DNA from: Rhodoblastus acidophilus
GTDB taxonomy: Bacteria; Pseudomonadota; Alphaproteobacteria; Rhizobiales; Beijerinckiaceae
DNA: 64,000 bases
NCBI RefSeq assembly: GCF_900187365.1
Contig: NZ_FYDG01000003.1
Coordinates: 286,347 to 350,346 of the forward strand
Direction: 5' to 3'
How positions within the stretch are numbered: position 1 is the first letter of the stretch; each line of letters opens with the position of its first letter. The notes under the pieces are model-generated. The model did no database searches, was not told the origin of the DNA, and saw nothing but the letters and a program-made list of their open reading frames with translations. The position numbers were made by a program, and so were the translations under genes. Shown piece by piece: positions 21,756 through 31,026 of this stretch.

Positions 21756-23978
21756 TTGACGGTCGCCGCCCCCGCCGCCGGGGCGTCGCGTTCGCCGTCG
21801 CGATTTGCGGCGCGCGGCCTCTGGCGCGCGGCCCGCGCGCGAATCGCCGACGCCTTCGAGCAGGAGTGGAGCGAACGGCGCCTGTTTCTCTGGCTGCCGG
21901 TCTGCGCCGGCGCGGGCGTGATCGTCAACCTGCTCGCAGCGACCGACCCCGCCGTCTGGATCGTCGCCCCGCTGGCGGCTCTGTTCGGCCTCGCCGCCTT
22001 TTTGGTGCGCGACCGGCGCGCGTTGATGGCGGCTCTGGTCGCGCTCTCAGCCTTTTTCGCCGGGGAAATCCTGGCGAGCTGGCGCATCGCCCATGTGGAC
22101 GCGCCGGTGTTGCCGCGCCTGTTCATCGGCATGGTCACCGGCTTCGTCGAGGAGGTGGATTACCGCCAGACCGGGGCGCGCTTCGTGCTGCGCGTGTCGG
22201 AAATGGAGAAGCTGGGCGCGCCGCCGTTTCGCCTGCGCCTCACGACGCGCGGCCCGCCGCCCTTCGCCGCCGGGGATTTCATCGCCGCCAAGGCGCGCGC
22301 GCTGCCGCCCGCCCGCGCCGCCTTGCCGGGCGGCTACGATTTCGCGCGCGACGCCTATTTCGCCCGCATCGGCGGCGTCGGCGGCGTTCTCGGCGCTGCG
22401 GAGAAAATCGACCCGCCCCAGCCGGCCTCCCTCAGCCTGCGGCTTTTCGCGGCCATCGACCGGGCCCGCAACACGCTGGCGCTGCGCGTCAACCGGGCGA
22501 TCGGCGGCGACAATGGCGCGATCGCCGCGGCCATGGTGACGGGCAAACGCGATTTTCTCTCCGACGAGGCGCGGGAGGTCATTCGCCGCGCCGGGATTTT
22601 TCATATCATCACCATATCCGGCGTGCAGATGACCCTGGTCGCCGGCATTTTCTTCGTCGGCTTTCGCGCGGCGCTGGCGCTCGTTCCCGCGCTGGCGCTG
22701 AACTATCCGATCAAGAAATGGGCGGCGGCGCTGGCCATGGCCGGCGCCTGCGGCTACGCCCTGTTCACGGGCTCGCGCGTCGGCTCGGAACGCGCGCTTT
22801 ACATGACGCTGATTCTGCTTGGCGCCGTGCTGGCCGACCGTCCGGCCCTGACTATGCGCAATCTCGCCTTGGCCGCGCTGGCGGTGATCGTCACCGAACC
22901 CGAAGCCTTGCTTGGCGCCAGTTTCCAACTGTCTTTCGCGGCGGTGGCGGCGCTGGTGGCGGTTTACGAAGGGCGGATGCGCGCGCGGATTGCGTCTGCG
23001 GCGGAAGCGGGCGCGCGCCGGGGCGGGCGCGGGCGGGCCGGCTCTGGCGCTGGTCAGACAGGCTTTGTTCATTCCGGGATTGGCGGCGCCCTGTTCGCCA
23101 CCTTCTGCGCCACCTCCGCCACGGCCTCGTTCATGGCCTATGATTTCCACGAACTCAGCCCCTACGTGCTGATCGGCAATCCATTGACGCTGGCGCTGAT
23201 CGAGTTTTTCGCCGTGCCGGCGGCGCTGCTCGGAGCCGCGCTTTCGGCCATCGGCCTCGACGGGCCGGTCTGGGCCTGGCTCGGCCTGGGCATCGAGACG
23301 ATCATGCGGCTGGCGCGCTGGATCGGCTCGGCGCCGGCGGCCAATGTCGCGCTGCCCGCCTTCGCGCCCTGGGCCATCGTCTTTCTCACGCTGGCGGTGC
23401 TGTCGGCGCTGCTTTGGCGCAGCCTGAGTCTGCGGCTCATGGCGATCCCGCTGCTGGCGCTGGGGCTGGCCGGCGCGGCAAGCGGCGAGCGGTTCGACCT
23501 CGTCGTGGGGCCCGGCGGCGACAGCGCCGCCCTGCGCGACGCATCCGGCGCGTTGGCCGTTCTGGGGCGCCACAGGAACGCTTTCGCCGCCGAGCAATGG
23601 CTGCGCGCGGACGCCGACAACCGCGACAAGCCGGAGGCGGCCGGCCGCTGCGACGCGCTCGGCTGCACGGCCGTCGCGCAGACCGGCGCGCCGGTGGCGC
23701 TTGTGCTGGAGGCGGAGGCGTTTCACGAAGATTGCGCGCGCGCGAAAATCGTCATTTCGCCGCTGCATGCGCCGGGATGGTGCGCCGCCCCGCTGGTGAT
23801 CGACCGGGGCAAGCTCGCGGAAACCGGCGCGGTGGCGCTGCGCTTTGACGGCGAAAGCGTGACATGGCGGACGGCGCGCGCGCCGGGCGAGGATCGTCCC
23901 TGGTCGCGCGCGCCGGCGCCGCGCCGGGTCGCCGTCAGCAAGCCCAAGGCCGAGGACGACGACGTGTCCGGCGACTGA
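21756..23978 (+). CDS. ComEC/Rec2 family membrane protein
   Basis: A 740-residue polytopic membrane protein. The N-terminal third holds two or three membrane segments and a DUF4131-type domain; the competence core has RRAGIFHIITISGVQMTLVAGIFF followed by GSRVGSERALYMTLILLGA. The C-terminal ~170 residues are soluble and include two Cys residues in RCDALGCTA. The metallo-beta-lactamase domain of Gram-positive ComEC is absent, as is usual in alphaproteobacteria. In competent species ComEC carries DNA across the inner membrane; there are no other competence genes here. The start is a TTG with GGGAG upstream. Confidence 0.85.
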   Translation: MTVAAPAAGASRSPSRFAARGLWRAARARIADAFEQEWSERRLFLWLPVCAGAGVIVNLLAATDPAVWIVAPLAALFGLAAFLVRDRRALMAALVALSAFFAGEILASWRIAHVDAPVLPRLFIGMVTGFVEEVDYRQTGARFVLRVSEMEKLGAPPFRLRLTTRGPPPFAAGDFIAAKARALPPARAALPGGYDFARDAYFARIGGVGGVLGAAEKIDPPQPASLSLRLFAAIDRARNTLALRVNRAIGGDNGAIAAAMVTGKRDFLSDEAREVIRRAGIFHIITISGVQMTLVAGIFFVGFRAALALVPALALNYPIKKWAAALAMAGACGYALFTGSRVGSERALYMTLILLGAVLADRPALTMRNLALAALAVIVTEPEALLGASFQLSFAAVAALVAVYEGRMRARIASAAEAGARRGGRGRAGSGAGQTGFVHSGIGGALFATFCATSATASFMAYDFHELSPYVLIGNPLTLALIEFFAVPAALLGAALSAIGLDGPVWAWLGLGIETIMRLARWIGSAPAANVALPAFAPWAIVFLTLAVLSALLWRSLSLRLMAIPLLALGLAGAASGERFDLVVGPGGDSAALRDASGALAVLGRHRNAFAAEQWLRADADNRDKPEAAGRCDALGCTAVAQTGAPVALVLEAEAFHEDCARAKIVISPLHAPGWCAAPLVIDRGKLAETGAVALRFDGESVTWRTARAPGEDRPWSRAPAPRRVAVSKPKAEDDDVSGD

Positions 23979-23986
23979 GGCGCGGC

Positions 23987-24352
23987 TCAGGCCTTCCGGG
24001 AGGCGCTCCATCGGCCGGAACAGGCGCGGTTGGGCCATGTCCAGGCCCCGCCGCCGGAAGCGCCGCGCAGCGCGCCGGTCGCCGACACCCGGTCGGCGCC
24101 GCTGAGAACCTGGAGACGCACCCGTCCGCGCGAATCGACCTGACCGGCGGCTTGGCCGAACAGGCCGTTTTCGGCGATGCGGCCCGACGCGACAGCGACA
24201 TCCCAGGACAGGGACCGGTCGCAGTCGCCCTTCACCGTAACGAGTTGGACCGACCATTGGCCGTCATAGGCGTCGCTCGCCCACGCGGAGGAATAAGCGG
24301 AGGAACAGGCGAACAGCAGCAAAGCGGCGGGCAGGACAGACTTCGACTTCAT
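23987..24352 (-). CDS. Small exported hypothetical protein
   Basis: A 121-residue protein with a signal peptide of about 26 residues that contains one Cys (LLLFACSSAYSSAWA), so a lipoprotein is conceivable but the lipobox is not convincing. The mature domain (YDGQWSVQLVTVKGDCDRSL...GSADRVSATG-like...WTWPNRACSGRWSASRKA) resembles a small beta-rich domain found in several uncharacterised rhizobial exported proteins. It faces the ComEC gene tail to tail with an eight-base gap. Confidence 0.65.
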   Translation of the reverse strand: MKSKSVLPAALLLFACSSAYSSAWASDAYDGQWSVQLVTVKGDCDRSLSWDVAVASGRIAENGLFGQAAGQVDSRGRVRLQVLSGADRVSATGALRGASGGGAWTWPNRACSGRWSASRKA

Positions 24353-24530
24353 GCGCGAAAGGCCTCGTGCAAGCGTGAGGAGTGAGACTGGCGATGTATG
24401 GGAAGTGCGGCGCGTCCCTAGACCCCGATTGTGATGAAAAGAAGTCGCCGCCGAGCATGGACCATTGGTCAACTTGCCGCGCCGGGCGCATTTCTGTAAG
24501 GCCACGGCCAAGATTATTTAGAGGGCGAAA

Positions 24531-24944
24531 ATGCCGGGCCGAAGCGTAATCGTTTATCTCGCCGATTATATTCTTGACGATTTGCGGATGATCCCGCGCG
24601 CCTGCGACCTGCTCGACCGGATCAGCGCGAACGCCGACGCTTATTTCCAGGCGCGAAAAAACCTGCCGCCGGCGCTCGCCGGGGCCTGGGAGCCGTTGGT
24701 TCGCGCCGCCGTCGAATTCTGCGAGCGGCTGGCCGCCCGCTACAATGGCGTCGTGATCGAGCAGGATTTCGTCGGTCTCGACCTGCGCGACGTGATCTTC
24801 GACGAAGAGGAGATCGCAACGCTCAAAATGTTCGCGCGCGATCCCGCTTGCGCCGCCGTCGCGCCCGAGGCGCTCGACATCGTGCGGCAGTGTCGGCACA
24901 TCCAGGTCCTGCTGCACGCCGAAGACAGCCGGGCCGCCGCCTGA
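24531..24944 (+). CDS. Hypothetical protein, 137 residues
   Basis: A soluble, largely helical acidic protein (SVIVYLADYILDDLRMIPRACDLLDRISANADAYFQ...DLRDVIFDEEEIATLKMF). I do not recognise it. GAGGGCG eight bases before the ATG and normal third-position GC support coding. Its neighbours are also unknown genes. Confidence 0.6.
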   Translation: MPGRSVIVYLADYILDDLRMIPRACDLLDRISANADAYFQARKNLPPALAGAWEPLVRAAVEFCERLAARYNGVVIEQDFVGLDLRDVIFDEEEIATLKMFARDPACAAVAPEALDIVRQCRHIQVLLHAEDSRAAA

Positions 24945-25081
24945 ACCACTAGAACGACCGCTGTCCCCGCGCGTTGGTCACGGACGTTCGCATCCGAGTT
25001 CCATGCGTAAAAGTCGGGTAGGCGAAAAGGATTGACGGCGCGATCCCGCCGTGGCCTCATCTCACCTGCGGAGGCCTAGCT

Positions 25082-25375
25082 ATGAGACGTGAACAACAAT
25101 TGCGGGAGCGCTTGCGCAAGGTTGACGCGCTGCGACGCGGCGCCGTCACCAACGGAGAGCGCGAAGCCGCCGAAGCGGCGCTGGCGCGCCTGAACGTCAA
25201 ACTCCGCGAAACCGGCCGCGCCGAGGGCGCGGACGCCTTCCGGTTCGGATTTCCCGGCGGTCTGCCCTTCAGCGTTCCCGGCGCTTGGCCGTTTCAGCTG
25301 TTCATGTCTCTATGCGTCGTCGCCATGGCCTCGGGCCTCGCGGTCCTGCACGCCAGCGCGACGCGGCGGCCCTGA
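25082..25375 (+). CDS. Small membrane-anchored hypothetical protein, 97 residues
   Basis: The first 50 residues are basic and helical (REQQLRERLRKVDALRRGAVTNGEREAAEAALARLNVKL), resembling the short N-terminal coiled region of DUF2786-like proteins. A Gly/Pro-rich link and one membrane segment (about 74-92) follow. GGAGG seven bases before the ATG is a strong ribosome site. Function unknown. Confidence 0.6.
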   Translation: MRREQQLRERLRKVDALRRGAVTNGEREAAEAALARLNVKLRETGRAEGADAFRFGFPGGLPFSVPGAWPFQLFMSLCVVAMASGLAVLHASATRRP

Positions 25376-25394
25376 GGCGAAACGCCGTTTCGCC
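25376..25394 (+). terminator. Hairpin right after the 97-residue gene
   Basis: GGCGAAAC-GCC-GTTTCGCC is a perfect 8-bp stem starting next to the stop codon and followed by GTTTGTT. A weak rho-independent terminator. Confidence 0.5.
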
Positions 25395-25562
25395 GTTTGT
25401 TCACCCGAAGGGCGGGCGCAGTTCCGACGAAAGTCGTCGGGCTTCGCTCATCGTTCGGGCATCCCGGCGATGTTCTGGAGACTTTTGGCGCCCATGAGCG
25501 CCCCTTTGAGACAACCAGTCGCCGCATGAGCGCCGCAGCTTACCTCGCCCCCTCGGACGCGC

Positions 25563-26261
25563 TCAATATTTCCGCACCAGACTGACCAACCGGCCCTGGA
25601 TGGCCACCCGGTCAGGCCCGAAGATGCGCGTCTCGTAAGCGGGATTGGCGGCTTCCAGCGCAATGGAGGCGCCGCGCTTGCGCAGGCGTTTCAACGTGGC
25701 CTCCTCCTCGTCGATCAGCGCCACCACGATGTCGCCGGATTCGGCGGTGTCCTGCTTCTTGATGACGACTGTGTCGCCGTCGAGAATGCCGGCCTCGATC
25801 ATCGAATCGCCGCGCACCTCCAAGGCGTAATGTTCGCCATTGCCGAGCAGGTCGGGCGGCAGCGAAATCGAATGGGAACGGGTCTGCAACGCGGAAATCG
25901 GCGTGCCCGCGGCGATGCGGCCCATCACGGGAATGGCGACATTGCTCCGCTCGGCCTCCTCGCCTGCCTGAAGGGGGCGGACCTTGCCGAGATTGCCGGG
26001 AATGACGCTCGGCTCGAATTTCGCGCGCGGCGTCGAAGGCGTCGAGGATTCCGGCAGGCGCAACACTTCCAGCGCGCGGGCGCGGTTGGGCAGGCGGCGG
26101 ATGAAGCCGCGTTCCTCCAGCGCCATGATCAATCGGTGAATGCCGGACTTGGAGCGCAGATCAAGCGCGTCCTTCATCTCGTCGAAGGACGGTGGCACCC
26201 CGCTCTCCTTGAGCCGCTGGTTGATGAAGCGCAACAACTCGCTTTGCTTTTTGGTGAGCAT
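25563..26261 (-). CDS. lexA: LexA repressor of the SOS response
   Basis: A 232-residue repressor. Residues 1-65 are the winged helix DNA-binding domain ([35 protein letters not shown]). The C-terminal S24 peptidase domain has the self-cleavage Ala-Gly in GRIAAGTP, the catalytic Ser in GDSMIEAG and the Lys in EATLKRLRK. An insert between the domains is usual in alphaproteobacterial LexA. The ATG at 26261 has GAGGG upstream. A consensus SOS box lies about 100 bases upstream, so the gene is probably self-regulated. Confidence 0.95.
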   Translation of the reverse strand: MLTKKQSELLRFINQRLKESGVPPSFDEMKDALDLRSKSGIHRLIMALEERGFIRRLPNRARALEVLRLPESSTPSTPRAKFEPSVIPGNLGKVRPLQAGEEAERSNVAIPVMGRIAAGTPISALQTRSHSISLPPDLLGNGEHYALEVRGDSMIEAGILDGDTVVIKKQDTAESGDIVVALIDEEEATLKRLRKRGASIALEAANPAYETRIFGPDRVAIQGRLVSLVRKY

Positions 26262-26361
26262 GAACACCCTCGAAAACGGTCGAACCGATCGCCTCCCGCA
26301 GGCGCTTCTATCTGTGCGCCCGACGAGAATCGCTTAAACAAATCATGAACGAACGATATCT

Positions 26362-26376
26362 GTTCTCTCTTGGTTC
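26362..26376. promoter_or_regulatory. SOS box (LexA operator)
   Basis: GTTC-TCTCTTG-GTTC is a perfect match to the alphaproteobacterial LexA operator GTTC-N7-GTTC. It sits between lexA (minus) and the divergent unknown gene at 26517. Confidence 0.85.
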
Positions 26377-26452
26377 CGCAAGAAAAATGTTGAAAAGCGG
26401 TAAAGACGCGCGCCCCGCGTAACTGAAACGTAACCCTAATGACCCAACTGTA

Positions 26453-26473
26453 TCAATCCAACGGTTGTATTGA
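26453..26473. promoter_or_regulatory. 21-bp imperfect palindrome, operator-like
   Basis: The site reads TCAAT-x-CAAC, one central base, then the mirror GTTG-x-ATTGA; all nine paired positions are complementary apart from the two x positions. It lies 44 bases before the start of the unknown gene at 26517. The binding protein is not known. Confidence 0.45.
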
Positions 26474-26516
26474 CTCTTTCGCCGTTGAGTCTTGCGATGC
26501 GCAAGGTGAGGACATC

Positions 26517-26864
26517 ATGCGCAGATTGGGCGAAAAGCCGTTGAGCGGCGCGGAAAAACAGAGACGCCATCGCGAGCGGGTCAAGGCGCGTCTCGCCGAG
26601 GCGGTCGCGTTGAAGACGCGCCTGGAAGCCGGGCCGGGCGAGATACTCGGCCTGAAGACTGTTTACGAAAGTCTGCTGCGCGAGTTGGGCGCGAGCGCCG
26701 AAGAGGCCCGGCACTTGTCAGAGTCCGCCGCCGGCGTGCAAGACGATGTTCTCGCGGCGTTGCGTCAACGCGGCCAAGCGGCGTTGCAGACCTTGCGCCG
26801 CGAGCGGGCGCGCAACGGCTCCAGCCTGCTGGCGCGACTCGCCGCGATGCAGCAGCAGACGTGA
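26517..26864 (+). CDS. Basic helical hypothetical protein divergent from lexA
   Basis: A 115-residue protein without membrane segments. The N-terminal third is strongly basic (LSGAEKQRRHRERVKARLAEA), similar in style to small DNA-associated proteins of phage and plasmids, and the rest is predicted helical with many Arg and Glu. AGGTGAGGA precedes the ATG at 26517; an earlier ATG at 26439 overlaps the palindrome and has no ribosome site. Its promoter region is shared with lexA. It meets the DUF815 gene tail to tail with no gap. Function unknown. Confidence 0.6.
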   Translation: MRRLGEKPLSGAEKQRRHRERVKARLAEAVALKTRLEAGPGEILGLKTVYESLLRELGASAEEARHLSESAAGVQDDVLAALRQRGQAALQTLRRERARNGSSLLARLAAMQQQT

Positions 26865-27734
26865 TCAGCCCAGCGTCTTGCCGAGCCGACCAGCCAGGTC
26901 CTGAATATACTGATAGGCGGCGCGGCCGGAGCGCGACCCGCGCGTGATCGCCCATTCGAGCGCCTCGGCGCGCACCTGTTCGGCCGGGGCTTCGAGGCCG
27001 AATCGCGCGACATAGCCGAGCACCATGTCGAGATAATCGTCCTGATTGCACTTGTGGAACCCGAGCCACAGCCCGAAGCGGTCGGACAGCGAGACCTTTT
27101 CTTCCGTGGCCTCGCCGGGGTTGATCGCGGTGGCGCGCTCGTTATCCATCATCTCGCGCGGCAGCAGATGGCGACGGTTGGAGGTGGCGTAGAACAGCAC
27201 ATTGTCCGGCCGCCCCTCGACGCCGCCCTCGAGCGCCGCCTTCAGCGATTTATACGAGGCGTCGCCGCTGTCGAACGACAGGTCGTCGCAGAACACGATG
27301 AAGCGATGCGCATCCCCCCGCAGCAAGGCCATCAGGCCGGGCAGCGTTTCAATGTCCTCGCGGTGGATCTCGATCAGCTTCAGTCCGGGAGCGCCGGCCG
27401 CGCCGGCGAGCCGGGCGTCAACCTCGGCGTGCGCCGCCTTGACCAGCGACGACTTGCCCATGCCGCGCGCGCCCCACAGCAGCACATTATTGGCCGGAAG
27501 CCCGCGCGCGAAACGCTCGGTGTTGCCCAGCAGCTGGTCGCGGGCCTGATCGACGCCGCGCAGCAGCGCCAGCTCGACCCGGCTCACCTTCTTGATCGGC
27601 GACAGGCTTTGCGTCTCCGCGCGCCAGACGAACGCCTGGGCGGAGTCGAAATCGGGTTTTTGCGGCGGCGGCGGCGACAGCCGTTCGAGCGCTTCGGCGA
27701 TGCGCAGAAGCAGGGCGGGGGTGGGATCGGTCAT
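26865..27734 (-). CDS. DUF815 family AAA-type ATPase
   Basis: A 289-residue cytoplasmic ATPase. Walker A is GARGMGKSS, Walker B FIVFCDDLSF, and a sensor-like ATSNRRHLLPREMMDN follows; these are standard for DUF815. The C-terminal lid has DRFGLWLGFHKCNQDDYLDMV. The role is unknown, although the family is nearly universal in Rhizobiales. The start at 27734 gives MTDPTPALLLRIAEALERL. Confidence 0.85.
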   Translation of the reverse strand: MTDPTPALLLRIAEALERLSPPPPQKPDFDSAQAFVWRAETQSLSPIKKVSRVELALLRGVDQARDQLLGNTERFARGLPANNVLLWGARGMGKSSLVKAAHAEVDARLAGAAGAPGLKLIEIHREDIETLPGLMALLRGDAHRFIVFCDDLSFDSGDASYKSLKAALEGGVEGRPDNVLFYATSNRRHLLPREMMDNERATAINPGEATEEKVSLSDRFGLWLGFHKCNQDDYLDMVLGYVARFGLEAPAEQVRAEALEWAITRGSRSGRAAYQYIQDLAGRLGKTLG

Positions 27735-27800
27735 ATCCGGTCTATGCCCCCTTTGCGGCGCAATCTCAACTTTTTCCCGATTCTGGGCTATTATACGACG

Positions 27801-28811
27801 ATGGCCGCTCACTCCCCCTGGCTCGACCGCCGCCGCCTGCTGCTCGGCGTCGCCGGCTTCGCTGCGCCCGCCGCGGCGCAAACGCCGCGTCAGACCGCCG
27901 ACATCACCTTCGAGATCGACGAGAATCGTCTGCGCGCCCTGTTCGGCCGGCGCCTCGGCGACAACCTGCGCCGGCTGTTCCCCGATTCGCTGGTCGGCGA
28001 CGTCGCCGCCGATGCGGCGGGGGTGACCGCCAAATTGCGCCGCGCCGAACAATCCTCGGCGGTCGCCGCCGCCCTGCCGCGACTCGATCCGTCGCCGGCC
28101 CCGGCGCGCGCGCCGGGGGAGGGACTCACGCTCGTGTCCTCGATCGGCCCGACTCGGCCCGACCCGACCCGGCTGCGCCTTGAATGGAGCGCCGCAAGTC
28201 TCGACGCGCAGGCGGCGCTGTGGCGCGACCGCGCCAAGGCCCTGCTGGCGAAGGCGCTGGCCCCGCGCAATCCCGTCCTGACCGACAAGGACGCGCGCCA
28301 ATTCGTTCTCGCCGTGGCGGGCATGAGCCGGCCGCAATGGCTGGCCTGGCTCGGCGGGCGCATCGACCTGTTCTTCCCGGCGGTTTTCACGTTGGCGCCG
28401 GTCGCGGCGGCCGCAGGCCCGTCGACATTTTCGCCGCGGCCTTCCCCGTTCGCGCGCGGCGGTCTCGTCGCTGCCGTGGCGGTTGAGGGCGAAAGGCTGC
28501 TCGGCAACGAAGATGATTTGTTTTCGGCGGGCGTCGACGGGCAGGGGGCTGACCAGCGGTTGATCCTCGATCTCGCCCGCTCCGGCGCCGACCTTTTCGC
28601 CGCCAAGGGGCTGCCATTGAGCGATCGGGCCGCCTATGCGCTGATGTTCGACAAGGCGCTGGCCGCGCTCGCGGTTCTCGATGGACCGGCGAAGGACGGG
28701 CGGCTGCGGCTGAGAATCGACAAGGGCCTCGGCGCGGCGGAATTGGCCGAGGGCGTGCGGGTCGGCGGCTCCGCCCCCATCGTCAAGCAAGTGGCGGTGC
28801 GGTTCGGTTGA
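27801..28811 (+). CDS. Exported hypothetical protein with Arg-rich signal peptide
   Basis: A 336-residue protein whose N-terminus, MAAHSPWLDRRRLLLGVAGFAAPAAAQ, looks like a twin-arginine or Sec signal peptide cleaved after AAA. I recognise no domain in the mature protein, which is rich in Ala, Leu and Arg with a mixed alpha/beta pattern (ADITFEIDENRLRALFGRRLGDNLRRLFPD; DLFFPAVFTLAPVAAA). An ATG at 27744 in the same frame is possible but would add 19 residues before the signal peptide. It is divergent from the DUF815 gene. Confidence 0.6.
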   Translation: MAAHSPWLDRRRLLLGVAGFAAPAAAQTPRQTADITFEIDENRLRALFGRRLGDNLRRLFPDSLVGDVAADAAGVTAKLRRAEQSSAVAAALPRLDPSPAPARAPGEGLTLVSSIGPTRPDPTRLRLEWSAASLDAQAALWRDRAKALLAKALAPRNPVLTDKDARQFVLAVAGMSRPQWLAWLGGRIDLFFPAVFTLAPVAAAAGPSTFSPRPSPFARGGLVAAVAVEGERLLGNEDDLFSAGVDGQGADQRLILDLARSGADLFAAKGLPLSDRAAYALMFDKALAALAVLDGPAKDGRLRLRIDKGLGAAELAEGVRVGGSAPIVKQVAVRFG

Positions 28812-28950
28812 ATCCCGCCGGTTTTGGCGCGGCGGGCGGCGTGCGCGACGTTCCGCCGCCGCCGTATCTGCATCCAGAGCCCCGGCTCTCCTTGCTTTCG
28901 TTCTGCCGCGCGTTATAGTCCGCGCCAAAACGCAAGCCGAAGAGGTTCAA

Positions 28951-29421
28951 ATGTTTTTGGTCACCCCCGCCTATGCTCAGGCCGCCGGCGGCGCCGCCGC
29001 GAGCGGGTCCGATATCCTGATTCAGATGGCTCCCTTCGGCATCATTCTGCTCATCATGTATTTTCTCATCCTGCGGCCGCAGCAGCAGCGCGCCAAGCAG
29101 CACGAGAAAATGGTCAGCAATATCCGCCGCGGCGACACGGTCATCACCAATGGCGGCCTGATCGGCCGGGTCAGCAAGGCCACCGACGACGCGGAGATCG
29201 AAATCGAAATCGCGCCGAATGTGCGCATCCGCCAGTTGCGCGGCGGCATCGCGGAAGTGCGCGCCAAGGGCGAACCGGTCAAGGATGAGCCGGCCAACAA
29301 GAACAAGAAGGACGCCCGCAAGGATTCGGTCAAGGCCGAGCCGGCCAAGATCGAGCCGGCCAAGCCCGAGCCGACCCAGGACGCTCCGGCCGCGAACGAG
29401 CCGCCCAAGGACAAAGCCTGA
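28951..29421 (+). CDS. yajC: Preprotein translocase accessory protein YajC
   Basis: A 156-residue inner-membrane protein of the SecDF-YajC complex. It has one transmembrane segment (about residues 27-44, APFGIILLIMYFLILRPQQQRAK) and the conserved cytoplasmic domain GDTVITNGGLIGRVSK. The last 50 residues, rich in Lys, Pro and Glu (KAEPAKIEPAKPEP), form an extension not found in most YajC proteins. It opens the secD-secF operon. Confidence 0.93.
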   Translation: MFLVTPAYAQAAGGAAASGSDILIQMAPFGIILLIMYFLILRPQQQRAKQHEKMVSNIRRGDTVITNGGLIGRVSKATDDAEIEIEIAPNVRIRQLRGGIAEVRAKGEPVKDEPANKNKKDARKDSVKAEPAKIEPAKPEPTQDAPAANEPPKDKA

Positions 29422-29436
29422 AAGTTCTGACCGATC

Positions 29437-31014
29437 ATGCTGCGGTTCCCCCTCTGGAAAACCATCCTCACCCTCTCTGCGACGCTGATCGCCATGCTGA
29501 TCTGCGCGCCAAGCATGATCGGACCGGCCAACCGGGCTAAACTCGCCGAGGTCATGCCGTCCTGGATGCCGCCGAACGCCATCGTTCTCGGCCTCGACCT
29601 GCAGGGCGGCGCCCATCTGCTTTACGAAGTGGATCGCGCCGACGTCGTCAAGACGATGGTGCAGAACCTGCGCGACGACCTGCGGCGCACGCTGCGCGAG
29701 GAAAAAGTCGGAGTGTCCGGCGGCATCGGCATGAATGCGCGCGGCGTGCAGGCGCGCCTCGCCGACCCCAATGATGTCGAGAAAATCCGGGTCAAGCTGG
29801 CGCATCTCGTGCCGATCAGCGCCACCGCGCCCGGCTCCGGGCTGGATATTTCCAACGAGGACGGCCTGCTGCGCCTTAACATCACCGACGTCGCCATCGA
29901 CAACAAGGTGAAGCGCGCGGTGGAGCAGACCATCGAAGTGCTCAACCGCCGCGTCAACGGTCTCGGCACCACCGAGCCGAACATCCAGCGCCAGGGCGAC
30001 GACCGCGTGCTGGTGGAAGTGCCTGGCTTGCAGGACACCAATCGCCTCAAGGAGATCGTCGGCACCACGGCGAAGCTGGAATTCCGCCTTGTGGCGGACG
30101 CCGGCTATAATCCGGCCGACGTGGACCAGCTCGACCAGACCGAACAGCTCGGCAAATTGCCGGTCGAAAAGCAGGTGATGGTGGTCGGCGAGGATCTCAC
30201 CGACGCCCAGCCCGGCTTCGACCAGCGCACCGGCGAGCCTGTCGTCAATTTCCGCTTCAACATTCGCGGCGGACAGCGGTTCGGCGAGGTCACCTCGGCC
30301 AATGTCGGACGGCCCTTCGCCATCGTGCTCGACAACAAGGTGATTTCCGCGCCGCGCATTCTCGGCCCGATCACCGGCGGCTCCGGCCAGATTTCCGGCC
30401 GTTTCAGCGTCGAGCAGGCCAACAATCTCGCCATTCTGCTGCGCGCCGGCGCGCTGCCGGCCAAGCTCTCCATCGTCGAGGAGCGCACGGTGGGGCCGGG
30501 CCTCGGCCAGGATTCGATCGACGCCGGCAAGCGCGCCGCCTATTGGGCCGCCGGTCTGGTCGTGTTCTATATGTTGATCACCTATGGCACGTTCGGCGTC
30601 TTCGCCAATCTCGCCTTGCTGATCCACATTTCGATGATTTTCGCGGCGCTGGTGCTGCTGCGCGCCACCCTCACCCTGCCGGGCATCGCGGGCATCGTGC
30701 TCACCATCGGTATGGCGGTGGACTCGAACGTGCTGATCTACGAGCGCATCCGCGAGGAGGCGCATGCGGGCCGGTCGATCATTTCGGCGCTCGACGCCGG
30801 CTTCAACCGCGCCTTCGCCACTATCGTCGATTCCAACGTCACCATGTTCGTGGTGGCGGCGATCCTCTACTTCCTCGGCTCCGGTCCGGTGCGCGGCTTC
30901 GCCGTTTCGCTGGCGCTCGGCATCCTGACCACCATCATCACCGCGGTCACCATGACCCGCATGATGATTGCGCTGTGGTACAAGTATCGCCGTCCGACCA
31001 AGCTGCCGATTTAA
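29437..31014 (+). CDS. secD: Protein translocase subunit SecD
   Basis: A 525-residue inner-membrane protein that uses the proton gradient to help pull exported proteins through SecYEG. It has TM1, the large periplasmic P1 domain (LGLDLQGGAHLLYEVD; VEQTIEVLNRRVNGLGTTEPNIQRQGDDRVLVEVPGLQD), and the C-terminal five-helix block with GIVLTIGMAVDSNVLIYERIREE, which holds the functionally important Asp. It starts 15 bases after yajC. Confidence 0.96.
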   Translation: MLRFPLWKTILTLSATLIAMLICAPSMIGPANRAKLAEVMPSWMPPNAIVLGLDLQGGAHLLYEVDRADVVKTMVQNLRDDLRRTLREEKVGVSGGIGMNARGVQARLADPNDVEKIRVKLAHLVPISATAPGSGLDISNEDGLLRLNITDVAIDNKVKRAVEQTIEVLNRRVNGLGTTEPNIQRQGDDRVLVEVPGLQDTNRLKEIVGTTAKLEFRLVADAGYNPADVDQLDQTEQLGKLPVEKQVMVVGEDLTDAQPGFDQRTGEPVVNFRFNIRGGQRFGEVTSANVGRPFAIVLDNKVISAPRILGPITGGSGQISGRFSVEQANNLAILLRAGALPAKLSIVEERTVGPGLGQDSIDAGKRAAYWAAGLVVFYMLITYGTFGVFANLALLIHISMIFAALVLLRATLTLPGIAGIVLTIGMAVDSNVLIYERIREEAHAGRSIISALDAGFNRAFATIVDSNVTMFVVAAILYFLGSGPVRGFAVSLALGILTTIITAVTMTRMMIALWYKYRRPTKLPI

Positions 31015-31026
31015 CGGATTCTCAAG

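Noticed and set aside
22047..24257. A 736-codon frame antisense to the ComEC gene
   Set aside because: Arg/Gly/Gln-rich, overlaps a recognisable membrane protein and has no ribosome site.
24960..25081. GGAAC-like sequence on the minus strand, considered as an EcfG stress promoter
   Set aside because: The -10 CGTT element at correct spacing is missing and no gene is downstream in that direction.
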